Shown: positions 24,526-33,011 of the stretch, piece after piece
How positions within the stretch are numbered: the first letter of the stretch is position 1
How the letters are laid out: every line of letters starts with the position of its first letter
From: Streptomyces hyaluromycini
Lineage (GTDB): Bacteria; Actinomycetota; Actinomycetes; Streptomycetales; Streptomycetaceae
Direction: 5' to 3'
Assembly: GCF_002217755.1 (NCBI RefSeq)
Contig: NZ_BCFL01000030.1
Location: 62,001-126,000, forward strand
DNA length: 64,000 nt
Made by a program: the position numbers and the translations under genes
The notes under the pieces: generated by a model
Seen by the model: only the letters and a program-made list of their open reading frames with translations
What the model was told of the DNA's origin: nothing
Databases searched by the model: none

Positions 24526-25605
24526 TCACCAGCACATGACCGCTGTCTCCCCCGACCCCCACGTGGAGTGGAGACGGACGCGGACGAAGTAGCGGCGGCC
24601 CTTGACGAGCCGGACCCTGATCCTGGTGTTGTGCGGGGTGCCCCCGTCGTCGTGGCCGGCGAGGTAGCGCGGTTCCCCGTCGCGCTCCTCGAAGACCACG
24701 ACGACGGAGTCGCTCTCTCCGAAGGTGCCCACGCTGTAGACGCGGGTCTCCGGCGGCTCCACGGTGAAGTCGGCCTGCCCGCCCGGCCCCAGGCTGAGCG
24801 GCGCCGAACGGAACGGCACCAGCACGGCCGGCGGCTCGGCGGGCGGGTACCAGCGGAGCACGAACTCCTTGTCGGCCGGGGACAGCGACCCCGGCGGGTA
24901 GAGACCGTTGTGGTAGTGCTCCGGCTCCAGGATCAGCCCCGGGCCGAAGGGGTACTGCATCACGGACTGCGGGTCCCACACCGAACCGTTGGACTCGGCC
25001 GGGTCCAGCCTGCGCAGGATGTTGAAGTCCGTGCGGTCCCGGCTCCAGTGGTTCGGCGGTCCGGCGAGGTCGGCGTAGAGCGCCTCGTCGTCCCAGTGGA
25101 CGCCCGCGAACGGGCTCTGGTGCTCGTGCTGCATCCCGAGCGCGTGCCCGATCTCGTGCAGGGCCGTCCAGCGCCCGCCGGACTCGGTCAGGTCCCAGCC
25201 CAGGTTCATCGTGCGGTCGTTGGCGCCCACCGAGAGCGCGTCCCGGCCCACCGCAGACCAGGATCCGTCACCCAGCTGGAAGCCGATCCGCAGCTCCGCC
25301 TCGCGCCGGTCGAAGACCTCGGCGAACATCACCCCGATGCCCAGGTCCTGCCACTCCCGGAAGCACTCGCGCACCACGTCCCGCTGCTCCTCGGCACCGG
25401 CCCACGGCACCCGGCGGGTCTCCCCGGTCCCCGGGACCGGGATCACCGAGGCGTCGGTGCCTGCGTCGAAGAAGTAGTAGTGCAGAGCCGTGCCGTTGAC
25501 CCACATCCGCCGCCCGCCGACGAGCGTGCCGAGCCGCTCGGCGGCCAGTCCCGGCGCGAACGCGGGGGCCGACTGCTGCGGAAGCGAGCAGTAGCGTCGG
25601 GTCAT
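24526..25605 (-). CDS. Astacin-like (M12A) zinc metallopeptidase
   Basis: 359 aa. The zinc site HEIGHALGMQHEH (His150, Glu151, His154, His160) and the Met-turn SVMQYPFG near residue 215 define an astacin-family peptidase. The region after residue 255 (SLGPGGQADFTVEPPETRVY to the end) is a C-terminal beta domain. No signal peptide is seen at the start (MTRRYCSLPQQSAP), which is unusual for a family that is mostly exported. It is divergent from the LuxR-type regulator gene, with a shared 94-bp control region holding two TGAGT/ACTCA inverted repeats. Confidence 0.88.
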   Translation of the reverse strand: MTRRYCSLPQQSAPAFAPGLAAERLGTLVGGRRMWVNGTALHYYFFDAGTDASVIPVPGTGETRRVPWAGAEEQRDVVRECFREWQDLGIGVMFAEVFDRREAELRIGFQLGDGSWSAVGRDALSVGANDRTMNLGWDLTESGGRWTALHEIGHALGMQHEHQSPFAGVHWDDEALYADLAGPPNHWSRDRTDFNILRRLDPAESNGSVWDPQSVMQYPFGPGLILEPEHYHNGLYPPGSLSPADKEFVLRWYPPAEPPAVLVPFRSAPLSLGPGGQADFTVEPPETRVYSVGTFGESDSVVVVFEERDGEPRYLAGHDDGGTPHNTRIRVRLVKGRRYFVRVRLHSTWGSGETAVMCW

Positions 25606-25639
25606 GCGCCCAGACTGCCGTTCGACCCGGCCGGACGCC

Positions 25640-25692
25640 TGAGTCGGAAGCTACTCAAGTCCCCCTGTATCAGAGCTGAGTAACGCGACTCA
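25640..25692. promoter_or_regulatory. Two TGAGT...ACTCA inverted repeats between divergent genes
   Basis: TGAGT-N8-ACTCA (25640-25657) and TGAGT-N6-ACTCA (25677-25692) lie in the 94 bp between the metallopeptidase and the LuxR-type regulator, the second ending 7 bp before the regulator GTG. They are candidate operators for the adjacent regulator. Unequal spacing lowers confidence. Confidence 0.5.
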
Positions 25693-25699
25693 TACTCAC

Positions 25700-27436
25700 G
25701 TGACGACTTACGAACGGGATGCGCGAACCCTCGAACTGCCCTGGCCGTTCACCGGCCGGGAGGACGAACTGGAGCTGGTCAGGCGGTCGTCGGTGACAGG
25801 ACGGCAGGGTGTCGTGGTGACCGGCCCGGCCGGCATCGGCAAGACCCGGCTGATCACCGAGGCCGTCCGGGGCACCGACTGCGTCCGGGTGACCGGCACC
25901 CCCGAGACCAGCACCCTTCCGTTCGCGGCGTTCGCGCACCTGCTCTCCGACCGCGTCTCACTGCCCGGCGCGGTCCGGCACCTGTCCGGGGTACGGCTCC
26001 TGGTCGTCGACGACGCCCACCTCCTCGACGAGGCCTCGGCCGCCCTCGTCCACCAGCTCGCCGTGCACGGCCGCACCCGGCTCGTGGTGGCCGCCGCCGA
26101 CCCGGCACCCCTGCCCGGCGCCGTCTCCCGGCTGTGGACCGGCGAACTCCTCACCCACCTCGCCCTGGAACCGCTGCCGTACGACGAGACGGACCGGCTG
26201 CTCGCCGGCGGCGGCCTGGAACCGCTCACCGTGCGCAGGCTGCACCGGGTGTGCCGGGGCGATCTGCGGCTGCTGCGCGACCTGCTCGGCGCGCTGCGCG
26301 AGTCCGGTCCGCTGACCCGGGTCCCGGACACCGGCGAGTGGGCCTGGCGCGGCCCGCTGCCGCTCACCGCGACCGTACGGGACCGCATCGCACCCCTGCT
26401 GGACCGGCGGGGCCCGGGAGAGTGCGACACCCTCGAACGCCTCGCCTTCGCCGAGCCGTTGCCGCTCCACCTCGACGACGGTCTCGACCTGGCCGTTCTC
26501 GAACGGCTGGAGACCGACGGCCTGATCCACGTCGACGACCGGGGCGCGGTCCGCCTCGCCCACCCTCTGCACGGCCCCGGGCTGCGCGCCTCGGCGGGGC
26601 GGCTGCGGGCCCGCCGGCTGGCCCGCACCCCAGACCAGTGCGAGCCCGCCCTGAAGGACGAACAGAAGCAACTGGAAGAACGCATCGAGCTGTTGGACGT
26701 ACGGGAGGTGCCGGCCCCGGTGGGGGAGTGGCTGGCGTCGGGAGGCCTGCCCGTACCGGCCGGGTACGCGGCCGTGCGTGCCCGGTACTCGTGGCTTCGG
26801 GGGGAGCTGCGAGAGGCGGCGGCGTGGGCGAGGGAGGGACTGCGGGCGGCGCCGGGCGACGCCTCCTGCCGTACCGAACTCGCCCGGGCCGCCGCCGAGG
26901 CGGGGGAAGGTGCCGTAGTGCGCGGGGACGGGGGTCTCGCGCACTACGGCACCGTACGGCTCGGGGAGCCCGAGGGGGCCGCGGGAGCCGTGCGGCGGCT
27001 GGACGGCGTGCTCGCGCGGCACGCCGAGGCCCTCGCCCGCGGCGACGGACCCGCCCTGGACCGGGCGGCCGAGGCGCTGGCGGAGCGCGGCCTGCTGCTC
27101 TTCGCGGCGGAGGCCCACGCCCAGGCCGTCCGCGCCCACCGCGACCCGCGCGCCGCCCGGATGTCCCGCACCCGCGCGGTCGCCCTCGCGCGCCGCTGCC
27201 AGGGCGCCCGCCCCCCGGCCCTGGCCGGCCTGGTGCTCGGCGAACTCACGGCCCGCCAGCGCCAGATCGTCACCCTCGCCGCCTCGGGCCTCAGCAACCG
27301 GCAGATCGCCGAGCAACTGACCCTGTCCGTAAGGACGGTGGGCAACCACCTCTACAGCGCCTACACCCGCCTCGGCGCGAGCGACCGCGCGGCCCTGCCG
27401 TGGCTGGTGGAACAGCCGGACCGGCAGTCGGCGTAA
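25700..27436 (+). CDS. LuxR-family regulator with N-terminal AAA-type ATPase domain
   Basis: 578 aa from GTG 25700. FTGREDELELV, Walker A GPAGIGKT (about residues 41-48) and Walker B LLVVDDAHLLDE show the STAND-like ATPase module of LAL regulators. The C-terminus has the LuxR helix-turn-helix (LTARQRQIVTLAASGLSNRQ, IAEQLTLSVRTVGNHLYSAY). It is shorter than typical LAL proteins (about 900 aa), the middle TPR region being reduced. It probably activates or represses in response to an unknown ligand. Divergence from the metallopeptidase gene and the repeats between them suggest that it controls that gene. Confidence 0.9.
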   Translation: MTTYERDARTLELPWPFTGREDELELVRRSSVTGRQGVVVTGPAGIGKTRLITEAVRGTDCVRVTGTPETSTLPFAAFAHLLSDRVSLPGAVRHLSGVRLLVVDDAHLLDEASAALVHQLAVHGRTRLVVAAADPAPLPGAVSRLWTGELLTHLALEPLPYDETDRLLAGGGLEPLTVRRLHRVCRGDLRLLRDLLGALRESGPLTRVPDTGEWAWRGPLPLTATVRDRIAPLLDRRGPGECDTLERLAFAEPLPLHLDDGLDLAVLERLETDGLIHVDDRGAVRLAHPLHGPGLRASAGRLRARRLARTPDQCEPALKDEQKQLEERIELLDVREVPAPVGEWLASGGLPVPAGYAAVRARYSWLRGELREAAAWAREGLRAAPGDASCRTELARAAAEAGEGAVVRGDGGLAHYGTVRLGEPEGAAGAVRRLDGVLARHAEALARGDGPALDRAAEALAERGLLLFAAEAHAQAVRAHRDPRAARMSRTRAVALARRCQGARPPALAGLVLGELTARQRQIVTLAASGLSNRQIAEQLTLSVRTVGNHLYSAYTRLGASDRAALPWLVEQPDRQSA

Positions 27437-27483
27437 GCGCTCCGCTGGAAGGCCGCGTCATGTCGTCGGTCGTCTGCGGCGCC

Positions 27484-27555
27484 GTCGTGGCTTGTCGCGC
27501 CCACGCGGCGGCAGCCGCATATTCAACACGGCCCCGCGCCCCTTCGGGGCGCTGC
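27484..27555. repeat. Dispersed streptomycete intergenic repeat
   Basis: Contains CGCCCACGCGGCGGCAGCCG, CATATTCAACACG and GCCCCGCGCCCCTTCGGGGC, closely similar to the copy at 24341-24394. It lies between the ends of the convergent LuxR-type and CHAT genes. CGCCCCTTCGGGGCG-type pairing suggests use as a transcription terminator. Confidence 0.65.
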
Positions 27556-27576
27556 CGAACCGCAGCGGATCCCCGC

Positions 27577-30210
27577 TCAGGCCGCCCCGAATGCGGCGAA
27601 CGCCCATCCGGTCGCCTGGTGGAGCGCGTCGCCCGGCAGGGCGGTCCGGGCGTCGCGCAGGGCCTCCGCCAGCGACAGGCCGGCGCCCAGCCCCTTGTGC
27701 AGGGCCAGCATCAGCGGGACCACGGCCGCGTCGTTGACGGGCGCGCTGCTCGCCACCACCCCGGCCGTCCCCAGCGGCAGCAACGCCGTGACCAGGCCGA
27801 GGAGTTCGTCGGCGCCCACCGAGGCCAGCCGGGCCGTGTCGCAGCTGGAGAGGATGATCCGGTAGGGGCTGCGGGCGAGGCGTTCGAAGTCGTGCACGAT
27901 CAGCGGGCCGTCGGCCATCCGCAGCGAGGAGAAGAGCGGGCTGTCCGCGCGGAACGTGCCGTGCGCGGCGATGTGGGCCAGTGCGGCGCCGTCCAACTCC
28001 TCCAGTACGCGCGGGACCTGGGCGTCGTCGTGCTCCAGGATCCGCGCCGTCGCGTACTGGCCCGCCACCTCGGGCACCTCCGCGCCCCCGGTCGCCAGCC
28101 CCGGCCCCCGCACCAGCACATGGCGGCCGCCCGGCGGCGGCTCGGTCTCCCGGGCCCGCAGCCAGCTCCCCGCCGACGGCGACACGCTGAGCACCCGCTC
28201 CCGCAGGGAGGGAAGCAAGGCCCAGGGCACCCGGTGCAGTGAACCCGGCGGGACGATCACCACCGGCCCGGAGCCGAGCTGGTCCGCCGCCGCCCCCAGC
28301 AGCAGCTCCTCCAGCCGCTTCCCGGCGGCCTCGACCACCGGCAGCCGCCCCTCCGCCCCCGGGTGCGCGAGCCGTCGCAGCCCCGCCTGGACGTGCTCGG
28401 CCTCGGCGACCGCCTCCGCCAGCGGGCCGCCCGCGAAGCGCCGTACCCGGCCCTGTCCGCACAGCAGGATGTGCACCCGGCCCTCCAGGACGGCGAGTTC
28501 GACCAGCCGGGCATCACCCAGCCGGTCCAGGAGCCGGGCCGGGTCGAAGCGGTCGCCGCCGCCGGGGGCGTCACCCCGGGTGTGGTGCGTGCGGGCGCGG
28601 ATCTCCCGTTCCAGGCGCCGCTGTTCACGCTCCAGGGCGGGCACCGGACGGCGCTCCCGGCGGGCCTCCTCCGCGCGCGAGGCGATCTCCCGGAACGCGG
28701 TGAGCGAGGCGAGCAGGGCCGGGTCCGCGGGCGGCCGGGTCGGGGGAGTGGACAGCACCGTGGCCCGCCAGCGCTCGCTCCACTCCAGCAGACGGCGCGG
28801 CCCGCCGTGATCGAGGCTCGCCTGCTGGGCCAGCGCGGCCAGTTCGGCGCCCTGCGCGGTGGCCCGCGCCCGCAGCTCCGAGGCGCCCAGCGTCATCCGG
28901 TGGTCGTCCAGGACGTCGAGGCCGCGCCGGCACGCCTCCAGGACGCCCCGGCCCGAACCGGCCGCCCGGGCCCGCAGCGCCTGCGCGGCCCAGCCGGTCA
29001 TCCGGGCCAGCGGCGGCCCGCCGTGCCTGCTGCGCGCGGCCACCGCGAGATGCCGCTCCGCGTCCGCCGTCCAGCCCAGCGCCAGCGCGATCCGCCCGGC
29101 GAGCAGCGAGGCCTCCGGCGCGGCCGGCGCGCCGAAGGACGCCAGCTGTTCGGCGACCGCCGCCGCGTCCTGCACCAGCCGCCCGGACGCGGCCCCGCCC
29201 GCCACCCGCGCCTCGATCAGCACCAGCCGCGCATGCGTCTCCCACCAGCTCCGCCGCTGCCCCGAGAACAGCCGTACGGCGACGGCGGCACGGGCGATCG
29301 CGGTCTGCGCGTCCCCGGTCGACAGCGCGGAGCGGGCGGCGGTCAGCAGCAGTTCGGCCTTGCGGGTGGACTGCCCGCCGATCCGGTCCAGGGCGGCGAT
29401 CGCCGCGTCCGCCTCGCCCAGCGCCTCCGGGGCAAGACCGGCCGCCATCAGCACCTCGCAGCGCGCGATGTACAGCATGAACGGAGGGGTGCCCAGCTCG
29501 TCGTAGCGCTCCTTGGCCTCGGCCAGCAGGCGCAGCGCCGCCGGGATGTCGCCGGACCGGTACGCGGCCAGGCCCCGGTTCTCCACGGCGACCGCCTTGT
29601 CGTGCTCCTGGCCCGTCGTCTCCCACAAGCGCTCCGCCGCCGTGAAGTCCGCGTCCGCCCGCTCCACCGCGCCCATCGCCAGATGCACGGTGGCCCGCAC
29701 GCTCAGTGCCCGCGCGGTCCAGATGACGTCGTCGGCCTGGCGCAGTACCGGTATCGCCCGCCGCAGGTCCTCCAGGGCCTCCTGGTGCCGGCCCAGCACC
29801 CACGAGGCGAACGCCCGCCGGTACAGCACCCGGGCCCGGGTGTGCCCGTTGCCCCGGGCCACCCCGCGGTCCAGCGCGGCCAGTCCCTGCCGGGTGCGCC
29901 CCGCATGCACCAGGGCGACTCCGAGGGCGGCGAGGACGTCCGCCTCCCGGTCCGCCGAGTCCGCCCGGGCCGCGAAGTCCCGGGCGCGCCGCAGATGGTC
30001 GAGGGCCACGGCAAGGTCCCCGAAGTCCCGCTGCCAGATGCCGATGACCTGGTGGGCGACGGACGCGTCCAGTGGCGTCGGATCGGACCGAAGGACCTGC
30101 TCCGCCCGCGCCAGGGCCTCGCCGGGGGCGGCGAACACCATCGGCAGCAGTTCCGTAACCGAATCGCTTCGCGCAGTCACCCCTCGGATGGTAGTGGCCT
30201 GGGCATACAT
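27577..30210 (-). CDS. CHAT-domain (caspase-like) protein with TPR repeats
   Basis: 877 aa. Residues about 20-450 are alpha-helical TPR-like repeats (ALDHLRRARDFAARADSADR, ALEDLRRAIPVLRQADDVIW and others). The C-terminal 300 residues form a CHAT peptidase domain with the His of HIAAHGTFRADSPLF and Cys of RIILSSCDTARLAS, the expected dyad of the caspase/separase clan. It ends in the usual ALHKGLGAGLSLAEALRDAR helix. No signal peptide, so cytoplasmic. The start at 30210 is uncertain: a GTG at 30180 (MTARSDSVTELL) is equally possible. Divergent from a cytoplasmic subtilisin-sigma factor operon, with which it probably forms a functional module. Confidence 0.88.
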   Translation of the reverse strand: MYAQATTIRGVTARSDSVTELLPMVFAAPGEALARAEQVLRSDPTPLDASVAHQVIGIWQRDFGDLAVALDHLRRARDFAARADSADREADVLAALGVALVHAGRTRQGLAALDRGVARGNGHTRARVLYRRAFASWVLGRHQEALEDLRRAIPVLRQADDVIWTARALSVRATVHLAMGAVERADADFTAAERLWETTGQEHDKAVAVENRGLAAYRSGDIPAALRLLAEAKERYDELGTPPFMLYIARCEVLMAAGLAPEALGEADAAIAALDRIGGQSTRKAELLLTAARSALSTGDAQTAIARAAVAVRLFSGQRRSWWETHARLVLIEARVAGGAASGRLVQDAAAVAEQLASFGAPAAPEASLLAGRIALALGWTADAERHLAVAARSRHGGPPLARMTGWAAQALRARAAGSGRGVLEACRRGLDVLDDHRMTLGASELRARATAQGAELAALAQQASLDHGGPRRLLEWSERWRATVLSTPPTRPPADPALLASLTAFREIASRAEEARRERRPVPALEREQRRLEREIRARTHHTRGDAPGGGDRFDPARLLDRLGDARLVELAVLEGRVHILLCGQGRVRRFAGGPLAEAVAEAEHVQAGLRRLAHPGAEGRLPVVEAAGKRLEELLLGAAADQLGSGPVVIVPPGSLHRVPWALLPSLRERVLSVSPSAGSWLRARETEPPPGGRHVLVRGPGLATGGAEVPEVAGQYATARILEHDDAQVPRVLEELDGAALAHIAAHGTFRADSPLFSSLRMADGPLIVHDFERLARSPYRIILSSCDTARLASVGADELLGLVTALLPLGTAGVVASSAPVNDAAVVPLMLALHKGLGAGLSLAEALRDARTALPGDALHQATGWAFAAFGAA

Positions 30211-30290
30211 GCCCCACTGGTTTGGCGCTGTATCAAGCGGCGGGCCCGTGACTCTGACTGAAGAACGCCGTTACCGGGGGAGGACAGGCC

Positions 30291-31733
30291 ATGGCACCTC
30301 AGCGATTCCATGAGCAGTTCGAACAGATCCAGCGCTCCATGCCGGACGTTCCACTGGCGATGGGGCCGGACGACGCCGCCGAGTTCCTGTACGAGAAGGG
30401 GGTCGTCCTCGCCCGCGACGGCGAGGAGGCACGGGTCGTCGAGGACACCGTGCGCGCCCACTTCACCGCCACCACCGGCCTGGTCGCCGACCAGGTGCGC
30501 AGGGCAGGACCGGAGGCGAACCGCACCGGGGTCACCCGCATCCAGGTCGGCGACCCGAACCACGGCGACCGCACCGGCGACCGCGCCGTCGGGCACGCGC
30601 TGCGCGCCCTGCGGGAGGCGGAGGGCCGCACCGGGCGCCGGCTGGTCAGCCGCAACCACATCGTGTCCACCACGGGGAACGCCAACTCCTGCAACCCCTG
30701 CGAACCGCTGCCCGCCCTGCTCACCCAGATCCCCAACCCGCAGCCCGTGGTCGGTGGTTACGACCCGGACACCGCCGTCAGCGTGCTGGTGATGGACACC
30801 GGTCTGGTGCACGACTACCGCTCCTACCCGCTTCTCGACCGCGTCCAGGGCGACCTGCAGGTCACCGAGACCGACGCCGAGGGGATCCTCCAGCAGTACG
30901 TCGGCCACGGCACGTTCATCGCCGGTCTCATCGCCGCCCTCGCCCCGAACACGGACATCACCGTCACCAACACCCTGAACGACGCGGGCGCCATCCTGGA
31001 GTCCGAGTTCGGCGCCAAGCTGTTCGAGGCGGTCGACCAGCACGGCTGGCCGGACATCATCAGTCTCTCCGCCGGCACCTCGAACGGCAGCGCCGACGGG
31101 CTGCTCGCCGTCGAGGCCTTCATGGACGCCCTGCGCGACCAGTCCACCCTGCTCGTCGCCGCCGCCGGCAACAACGGCAGCGCCACCAACTTCTGGCCCG
31201 CCGCCTGCGCCGACCTGCCCGGCTACGACAACACGGTCCTCTCGGTCGGCGCGCTGCGCAGCGACGGCGAGTACGGCGCCTGCTTCACCAACCACGGCAG
31301 CTGGGTGAAGGTCTACGCCCCCGGCGAGCAACTCATCGGTGCCATGGCCGGGTTCGACGCACCCGTGCCGTACGTGTACCAGCACACCACCTACGACGCC
31401 TGCCGGTTCGGCTTCACCTACGCCTGCACCTGCCAGTACCCGCGCCACACCGGCGTGTTGACCGACACCGGGACGACCGGCCCCGGCAAACCGGACCAAG
31501 TGATGTTCGAAGGGTTCGCACAGTGGAGCGGAACATCGTTCGCCACCCCCATCGTGGCCGGCCTCGTCGCCGACCGGATGAACACCAGCAAGGAGCCCGA
31601 CCCGCGCATCGCGCGCACCCGGCTCCTGGAGGACATCACGGAGTACGCCGAGGTGCGCGGCGCCCATGTACCGGCGCTCCGCCCGGCCAGCTGGCAGCCG
31701 GTACCGGTCGTAAGGCTGGCTACTACGGCCTGA
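30291..31733 (+). CDS. Cytoplasmic S8 (subtilisin-family) serine peptidase
   Basis: 480 aa. The catalytic triad is clear: Asp169 (VLVMDTGL), His206 (GHGTFIAGL) and Ser416 (GTSFATP), with oxyanion Asn294 (AAGNNG). Residues 1-150 form an N-terminal domain (EFLYEKGVVLARDGEEARVV) that is neither a signal peptide nor a typical inhibitor propeptide. A Cys-rich insert (CRFGFTYACTCQY) lies before the catalytic serine. Without a secretion signal it should act in the cytoplasm. An AGGGG-type site is near the ATG. It is followed by a sigma factor gene 59 bp later and is divergent from the CHAT protein. Confidence 0.9.
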   Translation: MAPQRFHEQFEQIQRSMPDVPLAMGPDDAAEFLYEKGVVLARDGEEARVVEDTVRAHFTATTGLVADQVRRAGPEANRTGVTRIQVGDPNHGDRTGDRAVGHALRALREAEGRTGRRLVSRNHIVSTTGNANSCNPCEPLPALLTQIPNPQPVVGGYDPDTAVSVLVMDTGLVHDYRSYPLLDRVQGDLQVTETDAEGILQQYVGHGTFIAGLIAALAPNTDITVTNTLNDAGAILESEFGAKLFEAVDQHGWPDIISLSAGTSNGSADGLLAVEAFMDALRDQSTLLVAAAGNNGSATNFWPAACADLPGYDNTVLSVGALRSDGEYGACFTNHGSWVKVYAPGEQLIGAMAGFDAPVPYVYQHTTYDACRFGFTYACTCQYPRHTGVLTDTGTTGPGKPDQVMFEGFAQWSGTSFATPIVAGLVADRMNTSKEPDPRIARTRLLEDITEYAEVRGAHVPALRPASWQPVPVVRLATTA

Positions 31734-31738
31734 GTTCC

Positions 31739-31765
31739 GGAACACTCCCCTCCACGGCGTACGAT
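31739..31765 (+). promoter_or_regulatory. Possible ECF-type promoter before the sigma factor gene
   Basis: GGAAC (31739-31743) and CGTACGAT (31758-31765) lie in the 59-bp gap before the sigma gene. GGAAC and CGT are typical -35 and -10 elements for ECF sigma factors, although the spacing (14 bp to CGT) is a little short. It could be an autoregulated promoter. Confidence 0.35.
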
Positions 31766-31792
31766 GACTTGCCGTACACGAGGGGTGGGACC

Positions 31793-32368
31793 GTGGACCG
31801 AGCAGAGGTCGGCGCGTTGGTCCAGTCCGCCGTCGACGGCGACGCGGCGGCCTGGAAGGCGCTCGTGGAGGGGCTGAGCCCACTGGTGTGGTCCGTGGTG
31901 CGCGCGCACCGGCTCTCCGACGCCGACGGGCACGAGGTGTACCAGACCGTGTGGTTCCGGTTCGCCCAGCACCTGGGCCGGATCCGGGAGCCCGACAAGG
32001 CGGGCTCCTGGCTGGCCAGCACGGCGCGCAACGAGTGCCTGAAGGTGATCCGGGGACTGACCCGGCTGCTGCCGACCGACGATCCCCAGGTGCTGGACCG
32101 GGTCAGCGACGACCGTACGCCCGAACAGTCCCTGATCGACGCGGAGGACGAGGCGGACGAGGCGGAGCGGATCCGCCTCGTCTGGCAGGAGTTCGAGGAA
32201 CTCGGCGACCGCTGCAGGCAGTTGCTGCGTGTCCTGATGGCCTCGCCGCCGCCCAGCTATGTCGAGGTGTCCGTCGCGCTGGGTATCGCCGTGGGCAGCA
32301 TCGGCCCGCTGCGCCAGCGCTGTCTGCGCCGGCTGCGGGCCCGGCTCGACGCGAGGGGTGCGGTGTGA
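31793..32368 (+). CDS. ECF-like sigma-70 family RNA polymerase sigma factor
   Basis: 191 aa from GTG 31793 (AGGGGTGG upstream). Region 2 covers about residues 15-90 (LVEGLSPLVWSVVRAHRLSD, then EVYQTVWFRFAQHLGRIREP and SWLASTARNECLKVIRG), and region 4 is at the C-terminus (YVEVSVALGIAVGSIGPLRQ, RCLRRLRARLD). Residues 105-130 are an acidic linker. It probably directs transcription of stress or conflict genes, including perhaps its own operon. It overlaps the next gene by 4 bp, suggesting a regulatory partner. Region 4 begins SYVEVSVALG rather than the usual SYEEIAEALG, within family variation. Confidence 0.88.
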   Translation: MDRAEVGALVQSAVDGDAAAWKALVEGLSPLVWSVVRAHRLSDADGHEVYQTVWFRFAQHLGRIREPDKAGSWLASTARNECLKVIRGLTRLLPTDDPQVLDRVSDDRTPEQSLIDAEDEADEAERIRLVWQEFEELGDRCRQLLRVLMASPPPSYVEVSVALGIAVGSIGPLRQRCLRRLRARLDARGAV

Positions 32369-32844
32369 GCGACCACGACTTCCCGGCCGGCGAGGGTTTC
32401 GACGACGCCGAGTTCGACGCCGACCTCCTGGAGGAGGAGCTGCGCCGCGCGGCCGCCGTCCTCGACCCGCTCCCGGCCGAGCTGCTCCAACTGGCCATGG
32501 ACGCCTACGCGCTGCACGACCTGGAGGCCCGGGTCGCCGAGCTGACCTTCGACTCCCTGGTCGACGCCATCCCCGTCAGAGGCGTCGAGGACCCGCCCCG
32601 GATGCTGACCTTCCGGGCGGGCGAACTGACCGTGGACGTCGAGGTCACCGGCGACGGGCTGCTCGGCCAGCTGCTGCCCCCGCAGTCTGCGCGGATCGAG
32701 GTGCTCGGCGGTCCCGGGGCGGCCCGCCCGCTCACCGTCGACGGCATGGGCCGCTTCGCCGGCGACACCCCGCCCGCCGGGCCGTTCGCGCTCCGGCTGC
32801 GCACGGGCGGGGACGTGATCGTGACGGAGTGGCTGCGGGCGTGA
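32365..32844 (+). CDS. Acidic hypothetical protein coupled to the sigma factor
   Basis: 159 aa; GTG 32365 overlaps the sigma factor stop (GTGA). The first 35 residues are very acidic (FDDAEFDADLLEEELRRAAA), followed by a helix (LLQLAMDAYALHDLEARVAE) and a beta-rich C-terminal half (MLTFRAGELTVDVEVTGDGL). The acidic helical start resembles a partner-binding region, and tight coupling suggests an anti-sigma or adaptor role, but there is no zinc-binding HxxxCxxC motif and no membrane segment. Function is inferred from position only. Confidence 0.75.
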   Translation: MSDHDFPAGEGFDDAEFDADLLEEELRRAAAVLDPLPAELLQLAMDAYALHDLEARVAELTFDSLVDAIPVRGVEDPPRMLTFRAGELTVDVEVTGDGLLGQLLPPQSARIEVLGGPGAARPLTVDGMGRFAGDTPPAGPFALRLRTGGDVIVTEWLRA

Positions 32845-32884
32845 AGCCTCGCCCGCGCGCAACCTCGCCCTGAACCGGCGACGG

Positions 32885-32942
32885 GAAGCCCCGCTGCCGG
32901 TCCGCGGCTCGCGCCCGGGCCTCCTGGCCGCAGCGGGACTTC
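32885..32942. terminator. Likely bidirectional terminator between convergent genes
   Basis: GAAGCCCCGCTGC (32885-32897) and GCAGCGGGACTTC (32930-32942) pair in 12 of 13 positions around a 32-nt loop. The element lies between the ends of the sigma operon (32844) and the P450 gene (33012). Confidence 0.55.
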
Positions 32943-33011
32943 ACACGGTTGCGGAGCGGCCGGACGGCCGGTGCGACGCGCTCGGCGGTCTGTGTCCGGT
33001 CCGGCCGCCGG

